64,000 bases of DNA, taken from contig NZ_QUHC01000010.1 of NCBI RefSeq assembly GCF_003479425.1, positions 1-64,000 of the forward strand. The letters run 5' to 3'. Of the stretch, positions 16,159 through 25,914 are shown in pieces. The notes beneath the pieces were generated by a model that did not search any database, had not been told where the DNA came from, and saw only the letters and a program-made list of their open reading frames with translations. Position 1 is the first letter of the stretch, and each line of letters opens with the position of its first letter. This DNA is from Odoribacter sp. AF15-53. Its GTDB lineage: Bacteria > Bacteroidota > Bacteroidia > Bacteroidales > Marinifilaceae. Made by a program: the position numbers and the translations under genes.

Positions 16159-16680
16159 ATGATTATTGCAAGTAAACAGGGTGATTTTGAATTGCGGGAA
16201 TGGGAATTGACGGATTGCTTTTCTTTAGCCGAACATATCAATAATATAAAGATATGGAATAACGTGCGGGACGGTCTTCCGCATCCTTACACGCTGCAAG
16301 ATGCCGAGGCGTATATTCGAATGGTGCAAACGAAGCCTTTTGTACAGGATTTTGCTATCGTGGTGGACGGAAAAGCGGTAGGGGGTGTCGGTATCGTACC
16401 GATGAGCGACGTGGGACGTGTCAGCGCGGAGATCGGTTACTGGTTGGGTGAGGCCTACTGGGGCCGGGGAATCATGAGCGAGGCTGTCCGGCTGGTGGCG
16501 GACTACACGTTTCGGGAAACGGAAATATTGCGGTTATTTGCCCATGTTTACGAGTATAATTTTGCCTCGATGAAAGTGTTGGAAAAAGCCGGTTTCACGA
16601 AATTGACTATTTTGCGTAAAGCTGCGATCAAGAACGGGAAGGTTATAGATGCGTATTATTATGACCTTGTAAAAGATTAA
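16159..16680 (+). CDS. GNAT N-acetyltransferase (RimJ/RimL-like)
   Basis: 173 residues, the usual length of the Acetyltransf_3 type. Residues about 7-20 give the ELREWELTD entry, then the central GGVGIVPM strand. The acetyl-CoA pyrophosphate loop appears as EAYWGRGIMSEA near residues 97-108, and the C-terminal VLEKAGFTK motif near 146. These enzymes acetylate protein N-termini, antibiotics or small amines with acetyl-CoA; the substrate is unknown here. The epimerase gene starts 3 nt after the stop, so the two form an operon. Confidence 0.88.
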   Translation: MIIASKQGDFELREWELTDCFSLAEHINNIKIWNNVRDGLPHPYTLQDAEAYIRMVQTKPFVQDFAIVVDGKAVGGVGIVPMSDVGRVSAEIGYWLGEAYWGRGIMSEAVRLVADYTFRETEILRLFAHVYEYNFASMKVLEKAGFTKLTILRKAAIKNGKVIDAYYYDLVKD

Positions 16681-16683
16681 AAT

Positions 16684-17637
16684 ATGCTGAAACGAGTATT
16701 GATTACGGGGGCCGCGGGTAATCTGGGAAGTTTGCTTGCTTGTCGTTTGTCGGATGACGACGTGTGTTTACATCTTTTAATTCACCGTAAGGACGTGATC
16801 CCGGAGTTGAAGGCGAAAGATCACGTGCATGTATTTCGGGCGGATTTGGCCGTTCCGGAGAGCCTGAACGAGGCGTTGGAAGGTGTGGATACCGTGGTGC
16901 ATTTTGCCGGGGTTCTTTTTAAGCATAACCCGGAAAAGTTTTTAGCAACCACGAATACGCGATATTTCAAGAATTTGTTGGATAGGGCGGTGCGAAAAGG
17001 GGTGAAACGGATTATTTTAATCAGTTTCCCGCACGTGGAGGGAGAGACCACTCCGGAACATCCCGCGACGGGCAGGTTGGACGGTTCGCCTGTTTCCGTG
17101 CATGCCCGGACTCGCTTGGAGGAAGAAAAATTGTTGTTTGAATACGGGAACAAGCATGTATTCGAACCCGTTTCTTTAAGGGTTGGGATGGTCTACGGGA
17201 AAGGAATTCTGATGATTGACGCGGCCCGTTGGTTTTCCCGCCATGCCTTGCTAGGTGTTTGGAAAAAAGTTACCGGTATTCATTTAATATCCACGGATGA
17301 TTTTTTAGAAGCGACACGGGCGGCTGTTTTGAAAGAGGGTATTAACGGCATATATCATATCGGGGACGAGGGGGTGCAGACGTTACAGGAATTCCTGGAC
17401 GAGGCGACAGAACATTGGCACACGTGGCGGCCGTGGCGAATGCCCTTGTGGATGATTAACACGGCGGCACGGGGTTTCGAACTGTCGTCCCGCCTGTTTG
17501 GGGTTAAAAGCCCCTTGACGCTTGATTTTGTCCGTATCGGACGAGTATCGTATTACGGGGATACTTCTCGCATGAGAAAAGAGCTATTACCCCGTTTAAA
17601 GTACCGGAATTTTAGAGAAGGATTAGAAACATTATAA
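16684..17637 (+). CDS. NAD-dependent epimerase/dehydratase family protein
   Basis: 317 residues with an extended SDR Rossmann fold. The NAD-binding Gly-rich loop TGAAGNLG lies at residues 8-15, the VVHFAG strand near 72, and MVYGKG near 178 after the substrate helix. The usual SDR YxxxK dyad is not obvious: the position has an ARTRLEEEK segment instead. Catalysis may therefore be altered, as in atypical NmrA-like or SDR-a proteins. Co-transcribed with the upstream acetyltransferase and the downstream lipoprotein (11-nt gap). Substrate unknown. Confidence 0.82.
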   Translation: MLKRVLITGAAGNLGSLLACRLSDDDVCLHLLIHRKDVIPELKAKDHVHVFRADLAVPESLNEALEGVDTVVHFAGVLFKHNPEKFLATTNTRYFKNLLDRAVRKGVKRIILISFPHVEGETTPEHPATGRLDGSPVSVHARTRLEEEKLLFEYGNKHVFEPVSLRVGMVYGKGILMIDAARWFSRHALLGVWKKVTGIHLISTDDFLEATRAAVLKEGINGIYHIGDEGVQTLQEFLDEATEHWHTWRPWRMPLWMINTAARGFELSSRLFGVKSPLTLDFVRIGRVSYYGDTSRMRKELLPRLKYRNFREGLETL

Positions 17638-17648
17638 AAAGAAAGAGG

Positions 17649-18281
17649 ATGATCAGGCGTTATGTTTTATTTATTTTTATCGTGATGTTGGCATCGTGTG
17701 CCACACCTCACTATATGCACATTTATGAATCCCCTAAAGGGTTGGATTTTACTACTGGGAAGTGGTTGGTGACGAACGTGGATTGCAAGTTGCCTTACAC
17801 TTACAGGGAAGGTTTGAATCGTGATTTGTTGGAAGGTTTTCAGAAGTTGCGGGGAGATTCGATCTATTCGGTAAACAAGGTGTCGTTGAAATACATTTCC
17901 AATGATAAGTTTTCTTTCGAGTTATCCCCGATGATGCTGGAGACGTTGAAGAAAACGACGGATTATGATTACGTGGTGACGGCTACTGCCCGGAAAGTCC
18001 GTGATGACGTGCCTGATTTGGTTTACCCGGGAACGCCGGTTTCTTATCACAAAAGCGAATCGGAAGTTTGTATTGCCGTGTATGATGTTTCTTTGGGGGC
18101 CCGGGTCTATTTCCAGCGGGTTGTAGCATCCGTGTCTTTGGATGCGGGGGATGAAAAAGTTGTGTTTGGCCGTTCGGCGGGTAATTTATTGTATAATGCC
18201 CTGGCAAAAGGATTGAAAGATTTGAAGAAAAATTCCCGGAAGATAAGTAAGATCAGTCGTAATTTTAGCAAGGGAAATTAA
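17649..18281 (+). CDS. hypothetical lipoprotein
   Basis: 210 residues. The leader ends in LASC, a good lipobox (Cys17). The mature protein has alternating strands and a basic Lys/Ser/Arg-rich C-terminus. I recognise no family, but similar exported proteins are common in Bacteroidales. It is the last gene of the GNAT-epimerase operon and ends just before a strong bidirectional terminator shared with glyA. Confidence 0.75.
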   Translation: MIRRYVLFIFIVMLASCATPHYMHIYESPKGLDFTTGKWLVTNVDCKLPYTYREGLNRDLLEGFQKLRGDSIYSVNKVSLKYISNDKFSFELSPMMLETLKKTTDYDYVVTATARKVRDDVPDLVYPGTPVSYHKSESEVCIAVYDVSLGARVYFQRVVASVSLDAGDEKVVFGRSAGNLLYNALAKGLKDLKKNSRKISKISRNFSKGN

Positions 18282-18297
18282 GTTTTAAAGATGAAAT

Positions 18298-18331
18298 AAA
18301 AAAAACGTCACGATATTCGTGACGTTTTTTT
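18298..18331. terminator. bidirectional terminator between lipoprotein gene and glyA
   Basis: The stem ACGTCACGA/TCGTGACGT with a 3-nt loop is flanked by seven or more A residues on the left and T residues on the right. Both genes converge on it. Confidence 0.9.
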
Positions 18332-18350
18332 ATTTCGGAAGAAAGTTTGA

Positions 18351-19631
18351 CTACCAAGCGAACATGGGTCTGTCGCTCATCATGGCATTTACTTCTTTCT
18401 TTACTTGTGCAATTACGGTTTCGTCATCCGGTGCACTCAGTACTCTGTCGATCATGTCAACCACGAGAGCCATGTGTTCCTCTTTCAAACCACGAGTGGT
18501 AATGGCGGGAGTTCCTACACGGAGACCTGAAGTTGAGAACGGGGTACGAGTATCGAACGGAACCATATTCTTGTTGATCGTGATGTCAGCTTTAACCAAC
18601 GTGTTTTCAGCTTTTTTACCTGTTAATTCCGGGAATTTAGTTCTCAAGTCAATCAACATAGAGTGGTTGTCGGTACCGCCGGAGATTACTTTGTAACCTT
18701 TATCCATGAAGGCTTTAGCCATAGCTTTGGCGTTAGCCAGCATTTGTTTTGCATATTGCGTGTACTCGTCGGATAATGCTTCGCCGAAAGCAACGGCTTT
18801 AGCAGCGATCACGTGTTCAAGCGGACCACCTTGTTGTCCCGGGAACACGGCGAAGTTGATCACTTGTGACATCATCTTGATCTCTCCCTTCGGAGTTTTC
18901 AAGCCCCAAGGATTCGGGAAATCTTTCGGAAGAAGAATCATACCTCCACGGGGTCCGCGAAGAGTTTTGTGAGTGGTTGTCGTCACGATGTGGCAATATT
19001 CCATCGGGTTGTTCAATAAACCTTTAGCGATCAACCCGGCCGGGTGAGACATATCACACATTAATAATGCTCCTACCTTGTCTGCGATTTCACGCATCCG
19101 TTTGTAATCCCAGTCACGAGAATAAGCAGAAGCTCCGGATACGATCATCTTCGGCTTGTGTTCCAAAGCCAGTTGTTCCATTTCGTCGTAATCCACCATT
19201 CCGGTTTCTTCTTTCACGTGGTAAGCTACCGGGTGGTAGTTGATACCGGAAAGGTTCACGGGAGATCCGTGAGAAAGGTGTCCACCATGAGCCAGGTCAA
19301 GCCCCAAGAAAGTATCACCGGGTTTCATGCAAGCGAAGAACACGGCTGCGTTAGCTTGTGCCCCGGAATGCGGTTGCACGTTAGCGAATTCAGCCCCGAA
19401 CAATTCGCAAGCCCGATCAATAGCCAGTTGCTCGGTTTGGTCAACGATTTGGCAACCACCGTAGTAACGTGCTCCGGGATATCCTTCTGCGTATTTGTTA
19501 GTTAGGCAAGATCCCATGGCTTGCATCACTTGCTCGCTCACGAAGTTTTCAGAAGCGATTAATTCAAGTCCTTCTTTTTGACGATGACTTTCTTTGTCAA
19601 TAAGGTCGAAAATTTGAGTGTCTCTTTTCAT
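18351..19631 (-). CDS. glyA: serine hydroxymethyltransferase
   Basis: 426 residues, the normal length. It converts serine and tetrahydrofolate to glycine and 5,10-methylene-THF, feeding one-carbon metabolism in the cytoplasm. The PLP-binding motif [14 protein letters not shown] places the Schiff-base lysine at Lys222. ASENF near residues 27-31, the HSGAQAN loop near 88 and CDMSHPAGL near 192 are conserved. It is a single-gene unit with an excellent Bacteroidetes promoter (19673-19703) and a terminator directly after the stop. Confidence 0.98.
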   Translation of the reverse strand: MKRDTQIFDLIDKESHRQKEGLELIASENFVSEQVMQAMGSCLTNKYAEGYPGARYYGGCQIVDQTEQLAIDRACELFGAEFANVQPHSGAQANAAVFFACMKPGDTFLGLDLAHGGHLSHGSPVNLSGINYHPVAYHVKEETGMVDYDEMEQLALEHKPKMIVSGASAYSRDWDYKRMREIADKVGALLMCDMSHPAGLIAKGLLNNPMEYCHIVTTTTHKTLRGPRGGMILLPKDFPNPWGLKTPKGEIKMMSQVINFAVFPGQQGGPLEHVIAAKAVAFGEALSDEYTQYAKQMLANAKAMAKAFMDKGYKVISGGTDNHSMLIDLRTKFPELTGKKAENTLVKADITINKNMVPFDTRTPFSTSGLRVGTPAITTRGLKEEHMALVVDMIDRVLSAPDDETVIAQVKKEVNAMMSDRPMFAW

Positions 19632-19672
19632 TATTTAGATTTTTAATACTATAGACATTTATAAATCTAGGC

Positions 19673-19703
19673 CAAAATTATACTAATCGTGCATGTAAAC
19701 AAA
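19673..19703 (-). promoter_or_regulatory. promoter of glyA
   Basis: On the minus strand TTTG, a 19-nt spacer and TAATTTTG match the Bacteroidetes primary sigma consensus exactly. The predicted start site lies about 35 nt upstream of the glyA ATG. Confidence 0.8.
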
Positions 19704-19788
19704 GTATTTCCCGACTTTTTTTCATGTCTTGTTTTTAAATTTTCGAATATTTGTGTACGTTTGTTGTGTATATAAAAATGACTTGATT

Positions 19789-20283
19789 ATGGAAAATCCT
19801 TTTGGCGTGGAAAGACCGGTAAGACCGACATTTCTCACAGTTCTTTGTATTTTAACATTTATCGGAAGTGGTTGGGGATTGCTTAATAATTTATTCCAGT
19901 TGGTGATGTTTACCCCGGAACGATTAGTTACTCAAATCCAGCAAATCACGAGCATGGCTGGAGCTGAGACGCAACCTTCGTGGGCCGCTTCGATCATGAG
20001 TTCTTCACTGGAAGTTTTACAGACAACCATCATGCACGGGCAGGCTATTTATTCTTTGGCCGCGTTGTGTGCCTTGATGAGTCTAGTGGGAGCGTTTATG
20101 ATGTACAAGTTGAAAAAGTTCGGTTTTTATCTTTACGCGCTAGCGCAAATTGCTGCTTTGTTTATCTTGCCATTTTATTCCGGTTGGAACAGCGTGGTGA
20201 TGATTTCCATGGTGATGTCGGGTTTCTTTGCGTTGTTATTTATTATTTTGTACGCTGTAAATTATAGTAAGTTGAAATATTAA
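19789..20283 (+). CDS. hypothetical membrane protein
   Basis: 164 residues from the ATG at 19789. The ORF extends 60 nt further upstream, but a TACGTTTG -7 element at 19756-19763 would put the transcript start inside that extension. Three to four membrane helices are visible (about 12-35, 80-105, 112-130 and 135-158). The N-terminal sequence NPFGVERPVRPTFLTVLCIL is typical of a conserved Bacteroidetes membrane protein of unknown function. It is monocistronic, followed by two stacked hairpins. Confidence 0.75.
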   Translation: MENPFGVERPVRPTFLTVLCILTFIGSGWGLLNNLFQLVMFTPERLVTQIQQITSMAGAETQPSWAASIMSSSLEVLQTTIMHGQAIYSLAALCALMSLVGAFMMYKLKKFGFYLYALAQIAALFILPFYSGWNSVVMISMVMSGFFALLFIILYAVNYSKLKY

Positions 20284-20291
20284 TTTTTTGT

Positions 20292-20366
20292 CGTAGATGG
20301 CTTTTATTAGGCCATCTACGCTTTAAATTGTAGATGTCAATAAATGATCGTTTATTGACATCTATT
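20292..20366 (+). terminator. two consecutive terminator hairpins
   Basis: Hairpin 1 pairs CGTAGATGGC (20292-20301) with its complement at 20311-20320. Hairpin 2 pairs 14 nt (20331-20344) with 20351-20364, followed by TTTTATTTG. Both follow the membrane-protein stop. Confidence 0.7.
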
Positions 20367-20498
20367 TTATTTGTGGTTATGAATTCAAGAAAAAGGAATA
20401 AGTAGTTGAGAATGAAATTTGAAGAAAATAGTTGAAAAGTCGATTAAATCTATTTTATTTGTAACTATTATATGATCTTTTTTTAATATAAATCGTTT

Positions 20499-22376
20499 AT
20501 GATATTTAGAATTTCGAAGTCAGAAGCCTGTGCCAAGAGAGTTGATTATTTGAAGCGAGGTTTTATTTTTTACATGTGCGCTTCTTGTATGTTGCTCGTG
20601 CAGTTTGTTCTTTATTTAGTGAATAGTAATTATTTTGAATACCTGAATATTTCTGGCGGTTTTTATTACTTGCTGGCAGCATTGGGACAGGCATTTCTTT
20701 TCACGCTAATTCCTTGGGTCATTTTTTATCTTCCTTTTACTTTTTGGCGACGGGTACAAAAAGTCGGTACTGTTTTATTTGTTACCGCTATATTTTTGTT
20801 GAACGTGGTGGCCTATCTGAATGGTATCGTTTTTCAATTATATAAATTTCATATCAATGGTTTCGTGTTGGAGCTCGCTTTTGGCGGGGGAGGCAGTCAG
20901 GTATTCGTGTTTAATAACACGCTGGTATTACACGCGGTATTAATCGGTCTTGTTATTTTATTCCTTACGTTGGCGGTGACTTATATCGCTTTTCGTTACT
21001 ATCGCCGGGTGAATGGGAAACAGGTGAGGATCGGGATTTGTCTTTTCTTGTTTTCTTGCATCGTACCCCAACTGACACATGCTTATGCCGCCGCGGCAAA
21101 TATAAGTTCTATCACCGAAGTTTCCGCTTGCTTGCCCCAGTATTACCCGTTGACGGCAAATAAGTTGATGTTAAAATTGGGCGTGATCAAGAAGGAGGAT
21201 TTGTACGTTAACAATCCGGATAAGGGGAGAGGACATAATTTTATATATCCTATCCACCCGATAGAAAGAGCGGATAGTGTGAAGCCGTTGAATATCATTT
21301 ATATTATTCTGGATTCATGGAATTTCAGAACTTTTACGCGGGAATGTTGTCCTAATATCCGGGCTTTCGGGGATCGGGCCTCGGTCTTCAATCGTCATTT
21401 GAGTTCCAGTAACGGAACGCGAGGAGGAATTTTTGGTTTGTTCTTCGGTATTTCAGCTACTTACTGGCAGAATTTCGAGCGAACGGGAACGCAGCCGTTG
21501 TTTATCGAAAATATGTTGGAGCGGGGATACGATATCGAGACTTTTGCCAGCGCGACGCTTGTTAATCCTCCTTTTTATCGTATCGTTTTCGGGAACGTGA
21601 AAGAGATCCGGAAGGAGACACCGGGGTCAACTCCTTTTGACCGGGATAACCGGATCACGGAAGATTTCCTGAAATACTTGGATGAACGGAAGGATTCGGA
21701 TAAGCCATTTTTTTCTTTCGTGTTTTATGATTTATTGCATGCCATAGATATTCCGGCTCCTTATCGTAAGAAGTTCCAGCCTTCGTGGGATTATGCCAAT
21801 TATCTGGCGTTGAATAATAGTCTGGACCCGGAACCGTTCTTTAATTTGTATCGTAATTGTGCCTATTACGTGGATTCTCTCGTGGGAAAAGTGTTTCATA
21901 AATTAGAGGAAAACGGGATGCTGGAGAATTCCGTTGTTGTCGTGACGGGTGATCACGGGCAGGAGTTTAACGAGAACAAGAAGAATTTCTGGGGACACGG
22001 TAGCGATTTTTCGAATGCGCAGGTACACGTGCCTTTTATCTATTATTATCCGGGTAATACTCCTGAGGTATATGCGCATCGGACTTCTCATTATGATGTG
22101 GTTCCTACCGTGATGAAACGAGTGCTGGGGGTAAAGAATCCCGTCGGAGATTATAGCATGGGGTGCGATCTGTTTACCCCTGAAAGACCGCCTTATCATT
22201 TGGCCGGTGACCCGCAGAATTATGCTTTTATCATGAATAACGTGATTTACGAGAAGAAAGTCGCCGGGAATATTCAAGTGACGGATTCACTTCTGAACAA
22301 GCTTCCCCGGAATCAGGTAAATTCGGGATTGTTGCTTGAAGCGATAGAATACAAGAATACGTTCTTAAAGAAATAA
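20499..22376 (+). CDS. YejM-like membrane protein with periplasmic sulfatase-fold domain
   Basis: 625 residues. About five membrane helices occupy residues 20-190, followed by an extracytoplasmic alkaline-phosphatase/sulfatase-fold domain from about 260. The segment around 302-318 (SSSNGTRGGIFGLFFGIS) closely resembles the corresponding stretch of YejM/PbgA, the enterobacterial lipopolysaccharide regulator. Thr307 sits at the nucleophile position. GDHGQEF and WGHGSDF near residues 485-505 supply metal-site residues. YejM regulates LpxC turnover and binds cardiolipin or lipid A; LTA-synthase-like transferases share the fold. Which activity applies here is not decidable from sequence. It is a single gene with a strong terminator. 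Confidence 0.82.
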   Translation: MIFRISKSEACAKRVDYLKRGFIFYMCASCMLLVQFVLYLVNSNYFEYLNISGGFYYLLAALGQAFLFTLIPWVIFYLPFTFWRRVQKVGTVLFVTAIFLLNVVAYLNGIVFQLYKFHINGFVLELAFGGGGSQVFVFNNTLVLHAVLIGLVILFLTLAVTYIAFRYYRRVNGKQVRIGICLFLFSCIVPQLTHAYAAAANISSITEVSACLPQYYPLTANKLMLKLGVIKKEDLYVNNPDKGRGHNFIYPIHPIERADSVKPLNIIYIILDSWNFRTFTRECCPNIRAFGDRASVFNRHLSSSNGTRGGIFGLFFGISATYWQNFERTGTQPLFIENMLERGYDIETFASATLVNPPFYRIVFGNVKEIRKETPGSTPFDRDNRITEDFLKYLDERKDSDKPFFSFVFYDLLHAIDIPAPYRKKFQPSWDYANYLALNNSLDPEPFFNLYRNCAYYVDSLVGKVFHKLEENGMLENSVVVVTGDHGQEFNENKKNFWGHGSDFSNAQVHVPFIYYYPGNTPEVYAHRTSHYDVVPTVMKRVLGVKNPVGDYSMGCDLFTPERPPYHLAGDPQNYAFIMNNVIYEKKVAGNIQVTDSLLNKLPRNQVNSGLLLEAIEYKNTFLKK

Positions 22377-22377
22377 A

Positions 22378-22407
22378 AAAAGAGCTGCTTAAGCAGCTCT
22401 TTTTTTA
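22378..22407. terminator. bidirectional terminator between YejM-like gene and nqrF
   Basis: A perfect 20-bp palindrome (AGAGCTGCTT and its complement) is flanked by an A-run and a T-run. It serves both convergent transcripts. Confidence 0.9.
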
Positions 22408-22408
22408 T

Positions 22409-23677
22409 TTATCCTCCGAAGTTATCGTACATTACGTTTTCATCGGGAACTCCCAGATCGTACAGCATTTTGGTTACTGCCGAGATCATCATAGGAGGAC
22501 CGCAGAGGTAGTATTCGATGTCTTCCGGGTTCTCGTGGTTCTTCAGGTAATTTTCGTAGATTACCTGATGTACGAAGCCCGGCTTGTAAGCCACTCCGGC
22601 TGCATCAGCCACGGGATCGGGTCTATCGAGAGCCAGAGTCCAGTGGAAGTTTGGATTCTCTTCCTGAATCTTGTTGAATTCGTCCACGTAAGGCGCTTCT
22701 TGCAGGGCACGTGCTCCATACCAGAAGGAAACTTTACGATCCGTGTGCATCGTGTGGAAGAGGTTGAAGATGTGCGAACGCATGGGAGCCATACCGGCAC
22801 CACCACCGATAAACATCATTTCGTTGTTCGTGTCTCTCAGGAAGAATTCCCCGTAAGGTCCGGAAATACTTACTTTATCTCCCGGTTTACGAGAGAATAT
22901 ATAAGAAGAACAGATACCCGGGTTCACGTTAGCGAAACCATTGATCGCTTTGTCGAACGGGGGAGTGGCGATACGGATGTTCAACATGATAATGTTGCCT
23001 TCTGCCGGGGAGTTAGCCATGGAATAAGCACGGTAGGTAGCTTCCGGGTTATGCATTTTAAGATCGAACATTTTCATGCGTTCCCAATCAGCCTTGTATT
23101 TCTCGTCAATGTCGAAAGTTTTGAAATCAACGTCGATAGCGGGTACGTCAATCTGGATGTATCCACCGGATTTGAATTTCAGGTTTTCGCCTTCCGGTAG
23201 TTTTACCACGAATTCTTTCAAGAAAGTAGAAATGTTTCTATTGGAAACCACCTCGCATTCCCATTTCTTGATACCCAGGACTTCTTCCGGGATGTGCATT
23301 TCGATATTCTCTTTCACCTTCACCTGGCAAGCCAAACGCCAGTTTTCGTGTTGTTGTTTGTATGAGAAGAACCCTGTTTCAGTCGGGAGGATAGACCCTG
23401 CGCCGGATTCTACCTGACAACGACACATACCGCATGAACCTTTACCTCCACATGCCGAGGGAAGGAAGATCTTGTTATTTCCCAAGGTTGCCAATAGCGT
23501 GGACCCCGGTTCGGTGATTAATTCTTTTTCGCCATGATTGATGTCAACCTTCACTTCTCCCTTGGGGGTCAGTTTGGCTTTGGCGAACAAAAGCATGCCG
23601 ACCAGGATCAGTGTTACAAGGAGGAACACGATCACCCCTGACATGACTATTGTTGCATCTATTGCTAATAATACCAT
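22409..23677 (-). CDS. nqrF: Na+-translocating NADH:quinone reductase subunit F
   Basis: 422 residues. One N-terminal membrane helix (about 8-30) anchors the subunit. A 2Fe-2S ferredoxin domain follows with the Cys cluster in CGGKGSCGMC near residues 76-85 and a fourth Cys in LACQV. Then come an FAD domain with RAYSMANSP near 215 and an NADH domain with GGGAGMAPMRS near 290. NqrF takes electrons from NADH and passes them through FAD to the iron-sulfur centre at the cytoplasmic face. It is the last gene of nqrABCDEF. Confidence 0.98.
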   Translation of the reverse strand: MVLLAIDATIVMSGVIVFLLVTLILVGMLLFAKAKLTPKGEVKVDINHGEKELITEPGSTLLATLGNNKIFLPSACGGKGSCGMCRCQVESGAGSILPTETGFFSYKQQHENWRLACQVKVKENIEMHIPEEVLGIKKWECEVVSNRNISTFLKEFVVKLPEGENLKFKSGGYIQIDVPAIDVDFKTFDIDEKYKADWERMKMFDLKMHNPEATYRAYSMANSPAEGNIIMLNIRIATPPFDKAINGFANVNPGICSSYIFSRKPGDKVSISGPYGEFFLRDTNNEMMFIGGGAGMAPMRSHIFNLFHTMHTDRKVSFWYGARALQEAPYVDEFNKIQEENPNFHWTLALDRPDPVADAAGVAYKPGFVHQVIYENYLKNHENPEDIEYYLCGPPMMISAVTKMLYDLGVPDENVMYDNFGG

Positions 23678-23774
23678 CTTATTTTATTTTAGATTTAATG
23701 ATTAAGTGATTCTGTGAATTTAGATTCTGTGATTATAATCATTGAATCGGCAATCATGAAATCACTAAATTATT
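23678..23774. repeat. nqrE-nqrF spacer carrying a GATTCTGTGATT-type repeat
   Basis: This 97-nt spacer contains AATCACTAAAT, GATTCTGTGATTATAA and an inverted GCCGATT word. They are shared with the intergenic regions at 37655-37751 and 39278-39380. It interrupts the otherwise tight nqr operon. Confidence 0.55.
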
Positions 23775-24395
23775 TTACAGGTTAATTCCTAAGAAACTCA
23801 TGAATGAAATAGCCATTAACCCGGTCACAATAAAGGTAATACCGATACCTCTAAGCGGGGCGGGGATATTTGAATATTTCAGTTTCTCACGAATTGCGGC
23901 GATACCCACGATAGCAAGTAACCAGCCGATTCCTGAACCCAAACCGAAAGCGGTTGCTTCTCCGATGTTAGCATATCCTCTTTCCTGCATGAACAGAGAA
24001 GCTCCCATAATTGCACAGTTTACGGCGATCAACGGGAGGAAGATACCTAATTGGTTATAGAGAGCCGGGGCAAATTTTTCAACTACCATTTCCACCAATT
24101 GCACGATAGCGGCGATTACCGCGATGAACATGATGAAACTCAGGAAGCTCAGGTCAATGTTTGCAGCACTTTCACCCAATAACCAGCTTAACGCACCCGC
24201 TTTCAACACGAAGTTATCCAGCAAGTAGTTTACCGGGACTGTAATTAATAGCACGAATACAACGGCAATACCCAATCCGAAAGATGTTTTCACGGTCTTC
24301 GATACGGCGAGGTATGAACACATACCCAAGAAGTAAGCGAAGATCATGTTATCAATGAATATGGACCGTACAAATATATTTAATAGATTTTCCAT
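23775..24395 (-). CDS. nqrE: Na+-translocating NADH:quinone reductase subunit E
   Basis: 206 residues, six membrane helices, the usual NqrE length. NqrE and its paralogue NqrD form the inverted-topology pair that holds an intramembrane 2Fe-2S centre through Cys residues; Cys26 (GMCSYLA) and Cys126 (NCAIMG) fit this role. It takes part in Na+ translocation. It starts 23 nt after nqrD. Confidence 0.97.
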   Translation of the reverse strand: MENLLNIFVRSIFIDNMIFAYFLGMCSYLAVSKTVKTSFGLGIAVVFVLLITVPVNYLLDNFVLKAGALSWLLGESAANIDLSFLSFIMFIAVIAAIVQLVEMVVEKFAPALYNQLGIFLPLIAVNCAIMGASLFMQERGYANIGEATAFGLGSGIGWLLAIVGIAAIREKLKYSNIPAPLRGIGITFIVTGLMAISFMSFLGINL

Positions 24396-24418
24396 ATCGT
24401 TATTTCACTTTTAGTTGA

Positions 24419-25063
24419 CTACTTCTGTTCTATTAAATCCTTGTTCTTGGAACGATGAACCCAGATGATCAGGCCGACTAGCATCAATGCCATCGGGGGA
24501 AGGATCATCAAACCGTTGTTCTGGTAGCCCCAATCGTAGAAGATTTGCGGGATTACTTTTATTCCGAACAAAGTTCCGGAACCGAGTAATTCACGGAAGA
24601 AGGCTACAATCACGAGGATTAAACCGTATCCCAACCCGTTACCGATACCGTCGAGTAAGGAGGGCCAAGGTTTGTTTGCCAAAGCGAAAGCCTCGATACG
24701 TCCCATGATAATACAGTTTGTGATGATCAATCCGACGAACACGGATAACTGTTTACTTACCTCGTATGCAAATGCTTTCAGCACTTGGTCCACGATGATT
24801 ACCAAAGCGGCTACAACTACCAATTGCACGATGATACGGATTCGTGTCGGGATCGTGTTTCTCAACAACGAAAGGATCACGTTGGAAAAAGCTGTCACGG
24901 CGGTTACCGAGAGAGCCATCACGATGGCCGGTTCCAGTTTCGCGGTTACAGCGAGAGCAGAACATATACCCAGAATCTGTACCAGAACGGGGTTATTTTT
25001 GCTCAAGGGACCGAGTAATAACCCCCGGTTCTTAGCTGAAAATAATGTTTCTTTGTCGCTCAT
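24419..25063 (-). CDS. nqrD: Na+-translocating NADH:quinone reductase subunit D
   Basis: 214 residues from the ATG at 25063, which overlaps the nqrC stop by one base (TAATG), the expected coupling. An ORF start 33 nt further up is inside nqrC and less likely. Six membrane helices. Cys residues in GICSALA and NCIIMG mirror those of NqrE and would share the intramembrane iron-sulfur centre. Confidence 0.97.
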   Translation of the reverse strand: MSDKETLFSAKNRGLLLGPLSKNNPVLVQILGICSALAVTAKLEPAIVMALSVTAVTAFSNVILSLLRNTIPTRIRIIVQLVVVAALVIIVDQVLKAFAYEVSKQLSVFVGLIITNCIIMGRIEAFALANKPWPSLLDGIGNGLGYGLILVIVAFFRELLGSGTLFGIKVIPQIFYDWGYQNNGLMILPPMALMLVGLIIWVHRSKNKDLIEQK

Positions 25064-25836
25064 TATTGTATTTGTTTTAAGAATTGTTCGTAACATTTTA
25101 AATAGTCGGCAATCATCGTTTCAACTGCTTTTGACGTGATTGTACCTCCCGAGATAGCGTCTACCTCGTGAGCCCCGGTCGCGTTACCACCTTTTTTCAC
25201 GGTGATAGCCTTTAGGGTCGAGTTGTCAAAAACGGTTTTCCCGGTGAATTGCTTCTGGAAGAAGGGTTGCGTGATCTCGGCACCAAGTCCCGGAGTTTCT
25301 CCCTTGTGGTCGAATAGAACCCCGTACACGGTGTTCTTGTCGTCATTCAGGGAAAGATAACCCCATACGGGTCCCCAAAGTCCGACCCCGTACACGGGCA
25401 GGATATATTTGGTCGCCCCGTCGATATCGGCAACGAATACCGGGAATTTCACGTCGGCTAATGTTTTGTCGTCTTTAATCGTTTCAGAAAGGAAACGTCC
25501 GTCTTTTAACGCTTGTTGAAGTTCTTGGTTTTTCAACGCTTTCTGAAGTTTTTTACCTTCGGTAGGAATGTCTACTCCAAAGGCGTCACCTTCAATTGCC
25601 TCACCCTTGTAATTCAAGATGAATTGTTTCTTGATGATTTTGTTGAACAATTCAGCAGAAGTTTCCGGGGTGGAAGCAACATTTACAGAGCTCAGGATAT
25701 TCTGTCTCTTTTCGTTCTCTATATTCTCATCTTGCATCGGTTTCAGCGAAAGAGACACGATCGCCAGAATGGCTGCAACCACGACAACCAAAACGATGGA
25801 ATAGATAAAGGTATATGTATTTCCTTGTTTGTTCAT
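25063..25836 (-). CDS. nqrC: Na+-translocating NADH:quinone reductase subunit C
   Basis: 257 residues. One N-terminal membrane helix (about 11-32) is followed by a periplasmic FMN-binding domain. The flavinylation motif appears as DAISGGT at 226-232, with Thr232 as the residue expected to carry covalent FMN, attached by ApbE. ApbE is not in this window. NqrC relays electrons between NqrD/E and NqrB. Confidence 0.97.
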   Translation of the reverse strand: MNKQGNTYTFIYSIVLVVVVAAILAIVSLSLKPMQDENIENEKRQNILSSVNVASTPETSAELFNKIIKKQFILNYKGEAIEGDAFGVDIPTEGKKLQKALKNQELQQALKDGRFLSETIKDDKTLADVKFPVFVADIDGATKYILPVYGVGLWGPVWGYLSLNDDKNTVYGVLFDHKGETPGLGAEITQPFFQKQFTGKTVFDNSTLKAITVKKGGNATGAHEVDAISGGTITSKAVETMIADYLKCYEQFLKQIQ

Positions 25837-25914
25837 CTCATTATTAATTTTAAATTTTAAATTTTAGATTTTAAATTAGTATCAGTATTGAATTTATAAT
25901 TTAAAATTTAAAAT
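25837..25914. repeat. TTTAAAATT/TCTAAAA repeat block between nqrB and nqrC
   Basis: Two blocks of the AT-rich heptad word occupy most of this 78-nt intra-operon gap, in both orientations. Similar blocks lie between nqrA and nqrB (27072-27160). Confidence 0.6.
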
